Positions 1 to 8,437 of a stretch of 64,000 nt of DNA are shown one piece after another. Each line of letters begins with the position of its first letter. Positions within the stretch are counted from its first letter, which is position 1. A program made the translations under genes and the position numbers. The DNA comes from Streptomyces sp. BK208 (GTDB taxonomy: Bacteria > Actinomycetota > Actinomycetes > Streptomycetales > Streptomycetaceae), in the NCBI RefSeq assembly GCF_004364245.1, contig NZ_SOAV01000007.1, forward strand, positions 1 to 64,000, in the 5' to 3' direction. The notes below the pieces were generated by a model, which saw only the letters and a program-made list of their open reading frames with translations, had not been told where the DNA came from and ran no database searches.

Positions 1-91
1 GCCCGGTTACATTTCGAACCCGGAAGCTAAGCCTTACAGCGCCGATGGTACTGCAGGGGGGACCCTGTGGGAGAGTAGGACGCCGCCGAAC
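1..91 (+). rRNA. rrf: 5S ribosomal RNA, 3' part (5' end outside window)
   Basis: The window opens inside a 5S rRNA. The conserved stretch around CGAACCCGGAAGCTAAGCC, the GGGGGGACCC loop and the closing GAGAGTAGGACGCCGCCGAAC match actinomycete 5S rRNA. Roughly the first 29 nucleotides are missing, judged against a 120-nt molecule. It is the last gene of an rRNA operon transcribed rightwards, and a strong hairpin follows at once. The exact mature 3' end is estimated. Confidence 0.95.
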
Positions 92-101
92 AATCTTTGG
101 G

Positions 102-155
102 AAGGACCCCTGGTCCCCAGCGTTCAGCTGGGGACCAGGGGTCCTTTCGTTTTTC
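102..155 (+). terminator. rRNA operon terminator
   Basis: A 20-bp perfect inverted repeat (arms 102-121 and 127-146, about 5-nt loop) is followed by TTTCGTTTTT. It lies about 10 bases after the 5S end, as expected for an intrinsic terminator of an rrn operon. It is one of the few in the window with a real T-tract. Confidence 0.93.
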
Positions 156-218
156 CAAGGCGCACCGGGTACCCGGCTGCGCGAGAATGACTTGCGGTAC
201 CGAAGACAGGAGTCACCG

Positions 219-2198
219 ATGTCCACCAACTCTCCCGAGGATCGACCGGAGCGCGACCAGCGGCGACGGGACAGTGGCGACCGCGGGGGTCAGCGCGGGG
301 ACCGTGGTGGGTTCCGTCGCGACGACCGCCGGGGCGATGACCGGGGCGGACAGCGTGGTGGCTTCCGCCGGGACGACCGCGACCGCGGGCCCCGTCGGGA
401 CGACCGGGGCAGCGACCGTCCTTCGTTCCGTCGTGACGACCGTGGCGACCGCGGTGACCGGCCGGCCTTCCGCCGTGACGATCGCGGTGACCGCGGTGAC
501 CGCCCCGCGTTCCGTCGTGACGACCGCCGCGACGACCGCGGAGGATTCGGGCGTCGTGATGACAGCCGGCGCGACGACAGCCGTCGTGACGACCGGGGTG
601 GGCAGCGCGGTGGTTTCCGTCGGGACGACCGGCGTGACGACCGGCGTGACGGTCGTCGCGAGGACAACCGCGGTGCCGGTTACGGGCGTCGGGACGATCG
701 TGACCGTGGCGATGACCGGGGCTTCCGTCGGGACGACCGGGGCAGCGACCGTCCTTCGTTCCGTCGTGACGACCGTGGCGACCGCGGTGACCGGCCGGCC
801 TTCCGCCGTGACGATCGCGGTGACCGCGGTGACCGCCCCGCGTTCCGTCGTGACGACCGTCCCTCCTTCCGGCGTGACGACCGCCGTGACGACCGTCCTT
901 CGTTCCGTCGGGACGACCGGCGTGACGACCGCCGCGACGAGCGCCGTGACGACCGTCCCTCGTTCCGTCGTGACGACCGGCGCGACGAGCGTCCTTCGTT
1001 CCGTCGGGACGACCGGCGTGACGACCGCCGCGACGAGCGCCGTGACGACCGTCCCTCGTTCCGTCGTGACGAGCGTCGTGACGACCGCCGTGACGACCGG
1101 CGTGACGACCGTCCCCCCTTCCGCCGTGACGACCGTCGGGACGACAGCCGCGGTGATCGTGGCGGTTTCCGTCGCGACGACAACCGCGGCGAGCGCGGCG
1201 GGTTCGGTCGGCGTGACGACCGGCGCGACGACAGCCGGGGCGGCGACCGCGGAGGGTTCCGCGGGCGGGACGACCGTGGGGGCCGTGGGCCCCGGCGCGA
1301 CGACCGCGGTGGGCGGCCCGGTGGCTTCCGTGGGCGTGACGACCGGCAGGGTGGCGGTGGCCGCTTCCGTGACGACCGTGACCGGGACCGCGACCGCGAG
1401 CCGATCAAGCGCCTGCCGATCCCCGAGGAGGTCACGGGCGACGAGATCGACAAGGACGTACGGCAGGAGCTGCAGAGCCTGCCCAAGACGCTCGCGGAGG
1501 ACGTCGCCAGGAACCTGGTGATGGTCGCGCGCCTGCTCGACGAGGACCCGGAGGCCGCGTACGGCTACTCCAGGGTGGCCCTGCGTCTCGCGTCCCGTGT
1601 CGCCGCCGTACGGGAGGCGGCCGGGTTCGCCGCGTACGCCAACCAGAAGTACAGCGAGGCGCTGGCGGAGTTCCGGGCGGCGCGGCGCATGACCGGGTCG
1701 GTGGAGCTGTGGCCGGTGATGGCCGACTGCGAGCGTGGGCTCGGCCGGCCGGAGAAGGCGCTGGACATGGCCGGTGCCCCCGAGGTGCACAAGCTGGACA
1801 AGGCGGGTCAGGTCGAGATGCGCCTCGTCGCGGCCGGCGCCCGGCGGGACATGGGGCAGCTGGACGCGGCGATCGTGACGCTGCAGAGCCCCGAGCTGGC
1901 CTCCAACTCCGTGCAGCCGTGGACCGCGCGACTGCGGTACGCCTACGCCGACGCGCTGCTGGCCGCGGGCCGGGAGCGGGAGGCGCGGGAGTGGTTCGCG
2001 AAGGCCGTCGAGTCGGACCGGGACGGCAGTACGGACGCTTCCGACCGGCTCGCCGAGCTGGACGGTGTGGAGTTCGTGGACGCCCTGGACGAGCACGAGG
2101 GCGAGGCCGGGTCCGGCGGTGACGTGGAGAGCGCGTCCACCGAAGACGGCGACAAGGACCGGGACACGAACCCGGACAAGGACGGCGACGAAGACTGA
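219..2198 (+). CDS. Arg/Asp-repeat protein with TPR-like C-terminal domain
   Basis: A 659-residue protein of unknown function. The ATG at 219 has a GACAGGAG ribosome binding site and lies beyond the rrn terminator; the frame is open further upstream, but that part overlaps the terminator. Residues about 20-395 are a low-complexity, highly charged region of RRDD, RDDR and GGFRRDD repeats, almost certainly disordered and possibly RNA-binding (inference from RGG/RD-like composition and rRNA linkage). Residues about 395-620 form a helical TPR-like domain (ALAEFRAARR, PVMADCERGLG), and the last 30 residues are acidic. The basic repeat region and acidic tail could interact. The repeats are near-identical at DNA level, so length should vary between strains. 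Streptomyces often carry a tetratricopeptide protein of this kind; the function is unknown to me. Confidence 0.85.
   Translation: MSTNSPEDRPERDQRRRDSGDRGGQRGDRGGFRRDDRRGDDRGGQRGGFRRDDRDRGPRRDDRGSDRPSFRRDDRGDRGDRPAFRRDDRGDRGDRPAFRRDDRRDDRGGFGRRDDSRRDDSRRDDRGGQRGGFRRDDRRDDRRDGRREDNRGAGYGRRDDRDRGDDRGFRRDDRGSDRPSFRRDDRGDRGDRPAFRRDDRGDRGDRPAFRRDDRPSFRRDDRRDDRPSFRRDDRRDDRRDERRDDRPSFRRDDRRDERPSFRRDDRRDDRRDERRDDRPSFRRDERRDDRRDDRRDDRPPFRRDDRRDDSRGDRGGFRRDDNRGERGGFGRRDDRRDDSRGGDRGGFRGRDDRGGRGPRRDDRGGRPGGFRGRDDRQGGGGRFRDDRDRDRDREPIKRLPIPEEVTGDEIDKDVRQELQSLPKTLAEDVARNLVMVARLLDEDPEAAYGYSRVALRLASRVAAVREAAGFAAYANQKYSEALAEFRAARRMTGSVELWPVMADCERGLGRPEKALDMAGAPEVHKLDKAGQVEMRLVAAGARRDMGQLDAAIVTLQSPELASNSVQPWTARLRYAYADALLAAGREREAREWFAKAVESDRDGSTDASDRLAELDGVEFVDALDEHEGEAGSGGDVESASTEDGDKDRDTNPDKDGDED
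392..859 (+). repeat. 135-bp perfect direct repeat inside the Arg/Asp-repeat gene
   Basis: Bases 392-526 recur exactly at 725-859, an offset of 333 bases (111 codons), so the reading frame is kept. This is a recent in-frame duplication within an already repetitive region. Confidence 0.9.
894..1072 (+). repeat. 83-bp perfect direct repeat inside the Arg/Asp-repeat gene
   Basis: Bases 894-976 recur exactly at 990-1072, an offset of 96 bases (32 codons), again in frame. Together with the 135-bp repeat it shows continuing expansion of the RRDDR-coding tract. Confidence 0.88.
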
Positions 2199-2208
2199 CG
2201 CGTCGCGT

Positions 2209-2253
2209 ACGGCGAGGGGGCGGGCCCGTGGACAGGGCCCGCCCCCTCGCCGT
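2209..2253. terminator. Bidirectional terminator hairpin
   Basis: A 19-bp GC-rich stem (2209-2227 with 2235-2253) and a 7-nt loop lie between two convergent genes. There is no T-tract, which is usual for Streptomyces terminators. Confidence 0.85.
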
Positions 2254-2266
2254 GTCGTGGGCCGGG

Positions 2267-3559
2267 TCAGGTGTCGAGGGCGCGCAGTACCAGGCCCGAG
2301 GCGGGTTTCGGGCCGAAGGACGTCGACTTGCGGGGCATCGTGACACCCTGTCGGGCCAGGTCGCGCACGACCTCCTCGCGGACCGGGTGCATCAGCACCG
2401 CCGTACCGCCGTCGCGTTCGGCCTTCTCGACGGTGGCCGCCGTGTCGTGGATGTAGGAGATGTGGGCCGCCGAGTCGTCGGGGACGTGCCAGACGTGGGC
2501 GAGCAGTGTGGCGTGCAGGACGGTGGCGTCCAGGGTGCGCCAGGCCTCGGGCCGGTCGGTGGGGACCGTGCGGGCCAGCAGTCCGGGGGCCGGCAGGTCG
2601 ACGAGATGGAAGGCGCCGTCGCCGGCGAGGAGGAAGGCGTTGCCCGCCTCGGCCGCCTTCGCCAGCGTCTTCAGGGACTCGGGCAGCGGGGTGTCCAGGC
2701 GGCGCACGCGGAAGTGCCCGTCCAGGGCGGCGATCGCGTCGTGCACCGGGACGCCGTGCAGCAGACGGTGGATGGCACGGACCCGGAGCGGATAGCGGGC
2801 CGTGTCGACCAGAAGGACGAGGCCGTGGTCCCAGGGGCTGGGGGAGGGGTGCTCGGCGCGGAGGGTGCGGTAGGTGGCCCAGCGGTGGTGGCCGTCGGCG
2901 ATGAGGGCCTGCTGCCGTGACAGTTCGGCCTGGACGCGGGCCACGGCGGCCTGGTCGGTGACCGACCACAGGCGGTGGCGGAAACCGTCCTCCGTGGTCG
3001 TCGCGAGCAGCGGCGGCTGGGCGGCGGTGCGTTCCACGAGCTCGCTGGTGGCCGGGGTCTCGCCGTCGCCGCGGTAGGTCAGGAGCAGGGGCTCGAGATT
3101 GGCCCACGTGGCCCGCATCAGTGCGGCGCGGTCGGCGACGACGTGGGGCATGACGTCCTCGTGCGGCAGGACCACCCGCTCCGCGGGGTCCGTCACCCGC
3201 AGGGCGCCGATGACACCGCGCTGCAGCAGGCCGGCGTCGTCGCGTTGCTCGTAGACGTACAGGCCCGGCTCGGGGTCGGTGGTCAGGACGCCCTCCGCCG
3301 TCCAGCGGCGCAGGGTGCGGGCCGCCTGCTCGTTGCGCGCCTCGGAGGTGGCGGCCTGGGGCAGGATCAGCCGGACGATGTTGTGCGGGTCGGCGGACTC
3401 GAGGTGGAGCAGGCCGTCGGGGCGGACCACGACGTCGTAGGGCGGGGAGGTCACGGCGGCCAGGCTGCCGACCCGGTCGGGGTCGTAGCGGAGGCCTCGG
3501 AACGGGGTGAGTTCCAGGCCCCGGCGCGCCGTTGCTTCCGGGTGACCTGCAGTATTCAT
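2267..3559 (-). CDS. DUF1015 family protein
   Basis: A 430-residue soluble protein of the DUF1015 family, whose biochemical role is not established. Family signs are the N-terminal ELTPFRGLRYDPDRVG and SPPYDVV blocks, the middle segment LIADGHHRWATYRTLR with its conserved histidines, and a C-terminal segment near AVLMHPVREEVVRDLA. The start is the ATG at 3559. It is divergent from the HAD hydrolase gene, with only 72 bases between the two starts, so the promoters must be close or overlapping. It shares a terminator with the convergent repeat-protein gene. Confidence 0.85.
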   Translation of the reverse strand: MNTAGHPEATARRGLELTPFRGLRYDPDRVGSLAAVTSPPYDVVVRPDGLLHLESADPHNIVRLILPQAATSEARNEQAARTLRRWTAEGVLTTDPEPGLYVYEQRDDAGLLQRGVIGALRVTDPAERVVLPHEDVMPHVVADRAALMRATWANLEPLLLTYRGDGETPATSELVERTAAQPPLLATTTEDGFRHRLWSVTDQAAVARVQAELSRQQALIADGHHRWATYRTLRAEHPSPSPWDHGLVLLVDTARYPLRVRAIHRLLHGVPVHDAIAALDGHFRVRRLDTPLPESLKTLAKAAEAGNAFLLAGDGAFHLVDLPAPGLLARTVPTDRPEAWRTLDATVLHATLLAHVWHVPDDSAAHISYIHDTAATVEKAERDGGTAVLMHPVREEVVRDLARQGVTMPRKSTSFGPKPASGLVLRALDT

Positions 3560-3631
3560 CCCGGCATCGTACGTGTGTCAGCGGCATGGGGGATGATCGG
3601 GGGAAAGGCGACGAACGAGGAGCGATGCGCA

Positions 3632-4663
3632 ATGAGCCGGAGCGTCAGGACGAGGCCCGAGGGCAGTGGGCAGGGCCTGAACGAGGCCTATGACACGGCG
3701 CTGCTCGACCTGGACGGCGTGGTGTACACCGGGGGGAACGCGATCGCTCACGCCGTCGAGTCCCTCGCCGCGGCCCGCGACGGGGGCATGCACCTCGCGT
3801 ACGTCACCAACAACGCGCTGCGGACCCCGGAGACGGTGGCCGCACACCTGACCGAGCTGGGGATAGCGGCGGACGGCGCCGACGTCATCACCTCGGCACA
3901 GGCGGTGGCCCGGCTGATCGCCGAGCAGGTGCCCTCGGGGGCGCGGGTGCTGGTGATCGGCGGTGAGGGGCTGCGGGTGGCGCTGCGCGAGCGCGGTCTC
4001 GAGCCGGTGGAGTCGGCCGAGGACGATCCGGCGGCCGTGGTGCAGGGGTACGGCGGTCCCGAGTTGCCGTGGGGCCGGTTCGCCGAAGCCTGCTACGCCA
4101 TCGCGCGGGGCGTGCCCTGGTACGCCTCCAACACCGACCTGACCATCCCGAGCGACCGGGGGATCGCCCCGGGCAACGGCGCGGCGGTGGAGGTCGTGCG
4201 CATCGCGACCGGCGCCGACCCGCAGGTCGCGGGGAAGCCGCTGCCCCCCATGCACCGGGAGACGATCCTGCGGACCGGCGCCGAGCGGCCGTTGGTGGTG
4301 GGCGACCGGCTGGACACGGACATCGAGGGGGCGTTCAACGGGGAGGTCGACTCGCTGCTCGTGCTGACCGGCGTGACCGACGGCGCGCAGCTGCTGGCCG
4401 CGCCGCCGCAGCACCGGCCGACGTACGTGGACGCCGATCTGCGCGGGCTGCTCACCGGCCAGCCGGACGTCACCGGCGATGCCGAGGGAGGCTTCCGCTG
4501 CGGCGGCTGGACGGCGACGGCCGGCGAGGAGCGGCTGGAGCTGGCGGGTGACGGCGCGGCGCTGGACGGGCTCCGTGCCCTGTGCGCGGCGGCCTGGACG
4601 GCGGGCGGGGAGCACGGCTGCGGGCTGGACTCGGGGAAGGCGCTGGCGCGGTTGGGGTTGTGA
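3632..4663 (+). CDS. HAD-IIA family sugar-phosphatase-like hydrolase
   Basis: A 343-residue HAD-superfamily protein of the IIA (NagD/phosphoglycolate-phosphatase-like) type. Motif I is LDLDGVVYTGG (nucleophile and acid Asp, residues about 25-35), motif II is YVTNN, and the C-terminal motifs are VAGKPLPPMH and VVGDRLDTDIEGA. The ATG at 3632 was chosen for the CGAGGAGC site 9 bases upstream; an ATG at 3625 is in another frame. It probably dephosphorylates small sugar phosphates, but the substrate cannot be read from sequence. Confidence 0.88.
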   Translation: MSRSVRTRPEGSGQGLNEAYDTALLDLDGVVYTGGNAIAHAVESLAAARDGGMHLAYVTNNALRTPETVAAHLTELGIAADGADVITSAQAVARLIAEQVPSGARVLVIGGEGLRVALRERGLEPVESAEDDPAAVVQGYGGPELPWGRFAEACYAIARGVPWYASNTDLTIPSDRGIAPGNGAAVEVVRIATGADPQVAGKPLPPMHRETILRTGAERPLVVGDRLDTDIEGAFNGEVDSLLVLTGVTDGAQLLAAPPQHRPTYVDADLRGLLTGQPDVTGDAEGGFRCGGWTATAGEERLELAGDGAALDGLRALCAAAWTAGGEHGCGLDSGKALARLGL

Positions 4664-4760
4664 GGCGACGCACGGGGAAGGCGCCCCTTCGCGGAGCGGA
4701 GGCTTCCGGGGTGTGCCGGAGCGGGAGGCTCCGGGGCACCTCGGGGATCGTGATCGGTTG

Positions 4761-4779
4761 GCAGGGTAGGCTAACCTAA
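4761..4779 (+). promoter_or_regulatory. DmdR/IdeR-type iron box
   Basis: The 19-mer GCAGGGTAGGCTAACCTAA matches the actinomycete iron box TTAGGTTAGGCTAACCTAA at 16 of 19 positions. It ends 4 bases before the GTG of the first permease, so bound DmdR1 with Fe2+ should block the promoter. TAACCT (4772-4777) within the box sits 6 bases before the GTG and could serve as the -10 of a leaderless transcript (inference). Confidence 0.9.
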
Positions 4780-4783
4780 CTGC

Positions 4784-5830
4784 GTGTTGGTCGACAGTCC
4801 CCCCGAACAGCGCGCGGAGACCGCTCCCGCGCCGCCCTCCAAGCGCCGCGTCCTGCGTGCCGCGGGGCTGCCCGTCGCCGTGGCGGTCCTGGTGCTCGTC
4901 GCGATGGCGAGCATCGCGATCGGCGCCAAGGACCTTTCCCTGGGGGAGGTCTGGCACGGCCTCTTCCACGACTCGGGCACCTACGGCGACGTCGTCGTGG
5001 GCGAGCGGCTGTCGCGGACGGCGCTCGGCCTGCTGGCCGGGGCCGCCCTCGGACTCGCGGGGGCGGTACTGCAGGCGCTCACCCGCAACCCGCTGGCCGA
5101 TCCCGGGCTGCTCGGCATCAACGCGGGCGCCTCGGCGGCCGTCGTCACGGGCATCACCTTCTTCGGCGTCACCTCGCTGACCGGGTACGTCTGGTTCGCC
5201 TTCGCCGGTGCGGCGGGGGTCGGCGCCCTCGTCTGGTTCCTGGGCGGCAGCCGGGGGGCCACGCCGGTGCGGCTGGTGCTGGCCGGCACGGCGATCAGCG
5301 CCGCGCTCTTCGGATACCTCCAGGCCGTGATGATCATGGATGACGCGGCGCTGGGCCGGATGCGCTTCTGGACGGTCGGTTCGCTGGCCTCGGCGACGAA
5401 CGGCACCATCCGGGAAGTGCTGCCCTTCTTCGTGACGGGCACGGTCCTCGCCCTCGCGCTCGCCCGGCCGCTCAACGCCATGGAGATGGGCGACGACACC
5501 GCCAGGGCCCTCGGTGCCAACCTGAACCGCACCCGGGCGCTGTCCATGCTCGCGGCGACCGTGCTGTGCGGGGCCGCGACCGCCGCCTGCGGTCCGATCG
5601 TGTTCGTCGGGCTGATGATCCCGCACATCGTCCGCTCCTTCACCGGGCCCGACATGCGCTGGATCCTGCCCTACGCGGCGATCCTGTCGCCGGTGCTGCT
5701 GCTCGGCGCGGACGTGCTCGGCCGGATCGTCGCGCGGCCCTCGGAACTCCAGGTCGGCATCGTCACCGCCGTCCTGGGCGGGCCGGTCTTCATCTTTCTC
5801 GTACGACGGCGGAGGACGGCCCAGCTGTGA
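4784..5830 (+). CDS. Iron-siderophore ABC transporter permease, FecCD family (first)
   Basis: A 348-residue FecCD/BtuC-family permease with about ten membrane helices. Family marks are the GLLAGAALGLAGAVLQALTRNPLADPGLLGINAGA block (residues about 80-115, given here as the region starting GLLAGAALG) and the coupling-helix region GLMIPHIVRSF. It pairs with the next permease and ATPase to import ferric siderophores across the membrane. The GTG at 4784 has no Shine-Dalgarno sequence and follows the iron box by 4 bases, so translation may be leaderless. The stop overlaps the next start by four bases (GTGA). No substrate-binding lipoprotein is encoded nearby, so one from another locus must deliver substrate. 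Confidence 0.92.
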   Translation: MLVDSPPEQRAETAPAPPSKRRVLRAAGLPVAVAVLVLVAMASIAIGAKDLSLGEVWHGLFHDSGTYGDVVVGERLSRTALGLLAGAALGLAGAVLQALTRNPLADPGLLGINAGASAAVVTGITFFGVTSLTGYVWFAFAGAAGVGALVWFLGGSRGATPVRLVLAGTAISAALFGYLQAVMIMDDAALGRMRFWTVGSLASATNGTIREVLPFFVTGTVLALALARPLNAMEMGDDTARALGANLNRTRALSMLAATVLCGAATAACGPIVFVGLMIPHIVRSFTGPDMRWILPYAAILSPVLLLGADVLGRIVARPSELQVGIVTAVLGGPVFIFLVRRRRTAQL

Positions 5831-6873
5831 AGACCGTGAAGACCAACCGTGCCGTGCGCAGCCGGGGCGGGCTGTCCTTCCGCCTGGACGTGCGGGCCGC
5901 CGTCGTGGTCGCCCTGCTGCTGGTCCTCGCGCTCGCCGCGAGCGTGCTGCTGATCGGCACCGGCGACTTCGACATCCCGCCCGCCGACGTGCTGAGGACC
6001 CTGTTCGGCCAGGGCAACGCGGGCCAGGAGTTCATCGTCGACGAACTGCGGCTGCCGCGGGTCCTGGTCGGGCTGCTGGTCGGCGGCGCGCTCGGTGTCG
6101 GCGGTGCCCTCTTCCAGGCCATCTCCCGCAACCCGCTGGGCAGTCCCGACGTCCTCGGCCTCGGGCAGGGGGCGACGGCCGGTGCGCTCATCATGATCGT
6201 CCTGTTCTCCGGCAGCTCGGCCCAGGTCACCGTCGGCGCGCTCGTCGGCGGCCTGGTGACCGGACTTGCCATCTATCTGCTCGCCTGGAAGCGGGGCGTG
6301 CACGGATACCGGCTGGTCCTGGTCGGTATCGGCATGTCCGCGATCGTCACGGCGGTCAACGGCTACCTGCTCACCCGGGCCGACATCGTCGACGCGTCCC
6401 GCGCCGTGGTCTGGATGACCGGTTCCCTCAACGGCCGCGACTGGGACCAGGTCTGGCCCCTGCTCGCGCTGTGCGCCGTACTCGTCCCGCTCGTGCTCAC
6501 CAACGGCCGGGCGCTGCGGATGATGGAGATGGGCGACGACGTCTCCTACGCCCTCGGGGTGCGCGTCGAGCGGGTGCGGGCGCTGCTGATGGTGGCCGCC
6601 GTCCTGCTCACCGCCGCCGCGACCGCCGCCGCAGGGCCGGTCAGCTTCGTCGCGCTCACCGCACCGCAGCTCGCCCGGCGCCTGACCCGTTCCCCCGGCC
6701 CCAACCTCGTGCCGTCCCTGTGCATGGGCGCCGCCCTGCTGGTCGGCGCGGACTGGATCTCGCAGCGCGTCTTCGGCGCCGACCAGCTGCCCGTGGGCGT
6801 CGTCACCGGTGTCCTGGGCGGCGTCTACCTGCTGTGGCTGCTGGTCACCGAGCGCAAGGCGGGCCGGATATGA
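5827..6873 (+). CDS. Iron-siderophore ABC transporter permease, FecCD family (second)
   Basis: A 348-residue permease homologous to the preceding one, with the same VGGALGVGGALFQAISRNP signature and a SFVALTAPQLARRL coupling region. The GTG start at 5827 lies in a GTGA overlap with the previous stop, typical of translational coupling. The two permeases would form the heterodimeric membrane channel. The reading frame is open further upstream, but that part overlaps the first permease and shows no start as good as this one. Confidence 0.92.
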   Translation: MKTVKTNRAVRSRGGLSFRLDVRAAVVVALLLVLALAASVLLIGTGDFDIPPADVLRTLFGQGNAGQEFIVDELRLPRVLVGLLVGGALGVGGALFQAISRNPLGSPDVLGLGQGATAGALIMIVLFSGSSAQVTVGALVGGLVTGLAIYLLAWKRGVHGYRLVLVGIGMSAIVTAVNGYLLTRADIVDASRAVVWMTGSLNGRDWDQVWPLLALCAVLVPLVLTNGRALRMMEMGDDVSYALGVRVERVRALLMVAAVLLTAAATAAAGPVSFVALTAPQLARRLTRSPGPNLVPSLCMGAALLVGADWISQRVFGADQLPVGVVTGVLGGVYLLWLLVTERKAGRI

Positions 6874-6920
6874 GGGCCGGCACCGGTGACCACAGCGGGC
6901 TGAACAACCGAAGGAGCAAC

Positions 6921-7745
6921 GTGAACCGCCTGACCGCCGAGAACGTCACCCTCGCCTACGACCAGCGGGTCATCGCGGAGAAGCTGTCGGTGGCGATACC
7001 CGACAACTCCTTCACGGTGATCGTCGGCCCGAACGCGTGCGGCAAGTCCACCCTGCTGCGGGCCCTGTCGCGGATGCTCAAGCCCAGCGAGGGGCGGGTG
7101 CTGCTCGACGGGTCGGTCATCCAGTCGATGCCCGCCAAGCAGGTCGCCCGGACCCTCGGCCTGCTGCCGCAGTCGTCCATCGCGCCCGACGGCATCACCG
7201 TCGGCGACCTCGTCGGCCGCGGCCGCTACCCGCACCAGGGCATCCTGCGGCAGTGGTCGGCCGAGGACGAACGGGTGGTCCAGGAGTCGATGGCCCAGAC
7301 CGGCATCGCCGAGCTGGCCGACCGCTACGTCGACGAACTCTCCGGCGGACAGCGTCAGCGCGTGTGGATCGCCATGGCGCTCGCCCAGCAGACCCCGCTG
7401 CTGCTCCTGGACGAGCCGACGACGTACCTGGACATCCAGCACCAGATCGACGTCCTCGACCTGTGCGCGGAGCTCCACGAGGAGCAGGGCCGGACCCTCG
7501 TGGCCGTGCTGCACGACCTCAACCACGCCGCCCGCTACGCCACCCACCTCATCGCGCTGCGCGGCGGGGAGGTCGTCGCCGAGGGCGCCCCGAAGGACAT
7601 CGTCACCGCCGACCTCGTCGAGCGGGTCTTCGGGCTGCGCTGCCAGGTCATCGACGACCCGGAGACGGGCACACCGCTGGTGGTGCCGGCCGCGCGCAAG
7701 CGGCGTACCGAGCCGGTGAAGGCGGTCGCTACAGGAGCTTCCTGA
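6921..7745 (+). CDS. Iron-siderophore ABC transporter ATP-binding protein, FecE type
   Basis: A 274-residue cytoplasmic ATPase that powers the two permeases. It has Walker A GPNACGKST (residues about 36-44; Ala replaces the usual Gly), ABC signature LSGGQRQRV (about 140), Walker B LLLLDEPTTYLDI (about 160) and H-loop LHDLNHA (about 196). The GTG at 6921 is preceded by GAAGGAG at 4 bases. An alternative ATG at 6870 overlaps the permease stop (ATGA) and would add 17 residues; I prefer the site with the strong ribosome binding sequence. The 3' end overlaps the convergent SCP2 gene by 17 bases. Confidence 0.92.
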   Translation: MNRLTAENVTLAYDQRVIAEKLSVAIPDNSFTVIVGPNACGKSTLLRALSRMLKPSEGRVLLDGSVIQSMPAKQVARTLGLLPQSSIAPDGITVGDLVGRGRYPHQGILRQWSAEDERVVQESMAQTGIAELADRYVDELSGGQRQRVWIAMALAQQTPLLLLDEPTTYLDIQHQIDVLDLCAELHEEQGRTLVAVLHDLNHAARYATHLIALRGGEVVAEGAPKDIVTADLVERVFGLRCQVIDDPETGTPLVVPAARKRRTEPVKAVATGAS

Positions 7746-8076
7746 GCCGGAACAGGTCGCGCAGACCCGCCTCCAGCCTCACTCGCCCCGAGCCCCAGGC
7801 CCTGGCGAAGTTCAGCTCGCCCGCCACCAGGGCCACCAGGTCGTCCCCGGTCATCGCCAGCCTGATCTCGGCCCTCTCGCGCGGCGGGCCCTCCAGGGTC
7901 TCGCGCACGTCGATGCGGCCGTCCGTCATGCGTCCGGCGAAGGTGACGTCCAGGTCGGTGATGTGGCAGCTCACCGAGCGGTCCAGCTCCGTGGCCGCCC
8001 GCACGTCCCCTTCGGCGCCGCGCATGCTGTCCGAAAGCTTGTCGAGTGCGGCACGGCACTCCTCAGTCGTCGCCAT
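7729..8076 (-). CDS. SCP2 sterol-binding domain protein
   Basis: A 115-residue single-domain protein resembling the SCP2/sterol carrier fold, with SCHITDLDVTFAGRMTDG, the acidic middle and a C-terminal VALVAGELNFARAWGSGRV segment. Such proteins bind lipids or act as accessory domains; the ligand is unknown. The ATG at 8076 was chosen because the longer open frame runs back over the divergent small gene. It overlaps the 3' end of the ABC ATPase gene tail to tail. Confidence 0.75.
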   Translation of the reverse strand: MATTEECRAALDKLSDSMRGAEGDVRAATELDRSVSCHITDLDVTFAGRMTDGRIDVRETLEGPPRERAEIRLAMTGDDLVALVAGELNFARAWGSGRVRLEAGLRDLFRLRKLL

Positions 8077-8118
8077 CGGGACCGACCGTACCCCAGTGCC
8101 ACGCGGTAGCGTCGGGGC

Positions 8119-8430
8119 ATGAGCGACGCAGCACCCGAGCCGGAGCCTCGGCCGGGACCCGAAGAGGCGCAGCACGGGGACCGTCCGGAGCCGGGGCACG
8201 AGCCGGCCGCCCCCGCCCCGCTGGAGGTCCCCCGCGCGCCCACCGGGAACGCAGAGGTCGACGCCCGGCTGGCGCGGCTGGCCGATGCCGACCACCTGGC
8301 CACCGACGGACACGTCGAGGTGTACGAGGATGTACACCGGGGGCTGCGCGACGCGCTCACCGCGCTGGACGCCCGCCCGGGACCACCGGCGCCCCCGTCG
8401 CCGCCATCACCGTACGACCGCAGGAGCTGA
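8119..8430 (+). CDS. Small conserved acidic protein, function unknown
   Basis: A 103-residue protein with a Pro/Glu-rich N-terminus (residues 1-40, likely disordered), a short helical core (EVDARLARLADADHLATDG, then HVEVYEDVHRGLRDALTAL) and a Pro-rich tail. It starts at an ATG 42 bases from the divergent SCP2 gene and ends 7 bases before the TlyA gene, so it heads the tlyA-nadK-recN cluster. No known domain is recognised. Strong third-position GC bias supports coding. Confidence 0.72.
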   Translation: MSDAAPEPEPRPGPEEAQHGDRPEPGHEPAAPAPLEVPRAPTGNAEVDARLARLADADHLATDGHVEVYEDVHRGLRDALTALDARPGPPAPPSPPSPYDRRS

Positions 8431-8437
8431 ACCGAAC

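Noticed and set aside
219..1400. CRISPR array
   Set aside because: The regular repeats at 300-1390 are coding, in frame and without unique spacers; they encode RRDDR-type peptides.
213..3632. 1139-codon open frame on the minus strand over the repeat gene
   Set aside because: It is a shadow of the RRDDR repeats and the DUF1015 gene; its Val/Thr-rich repeats mirror the antisense codons.
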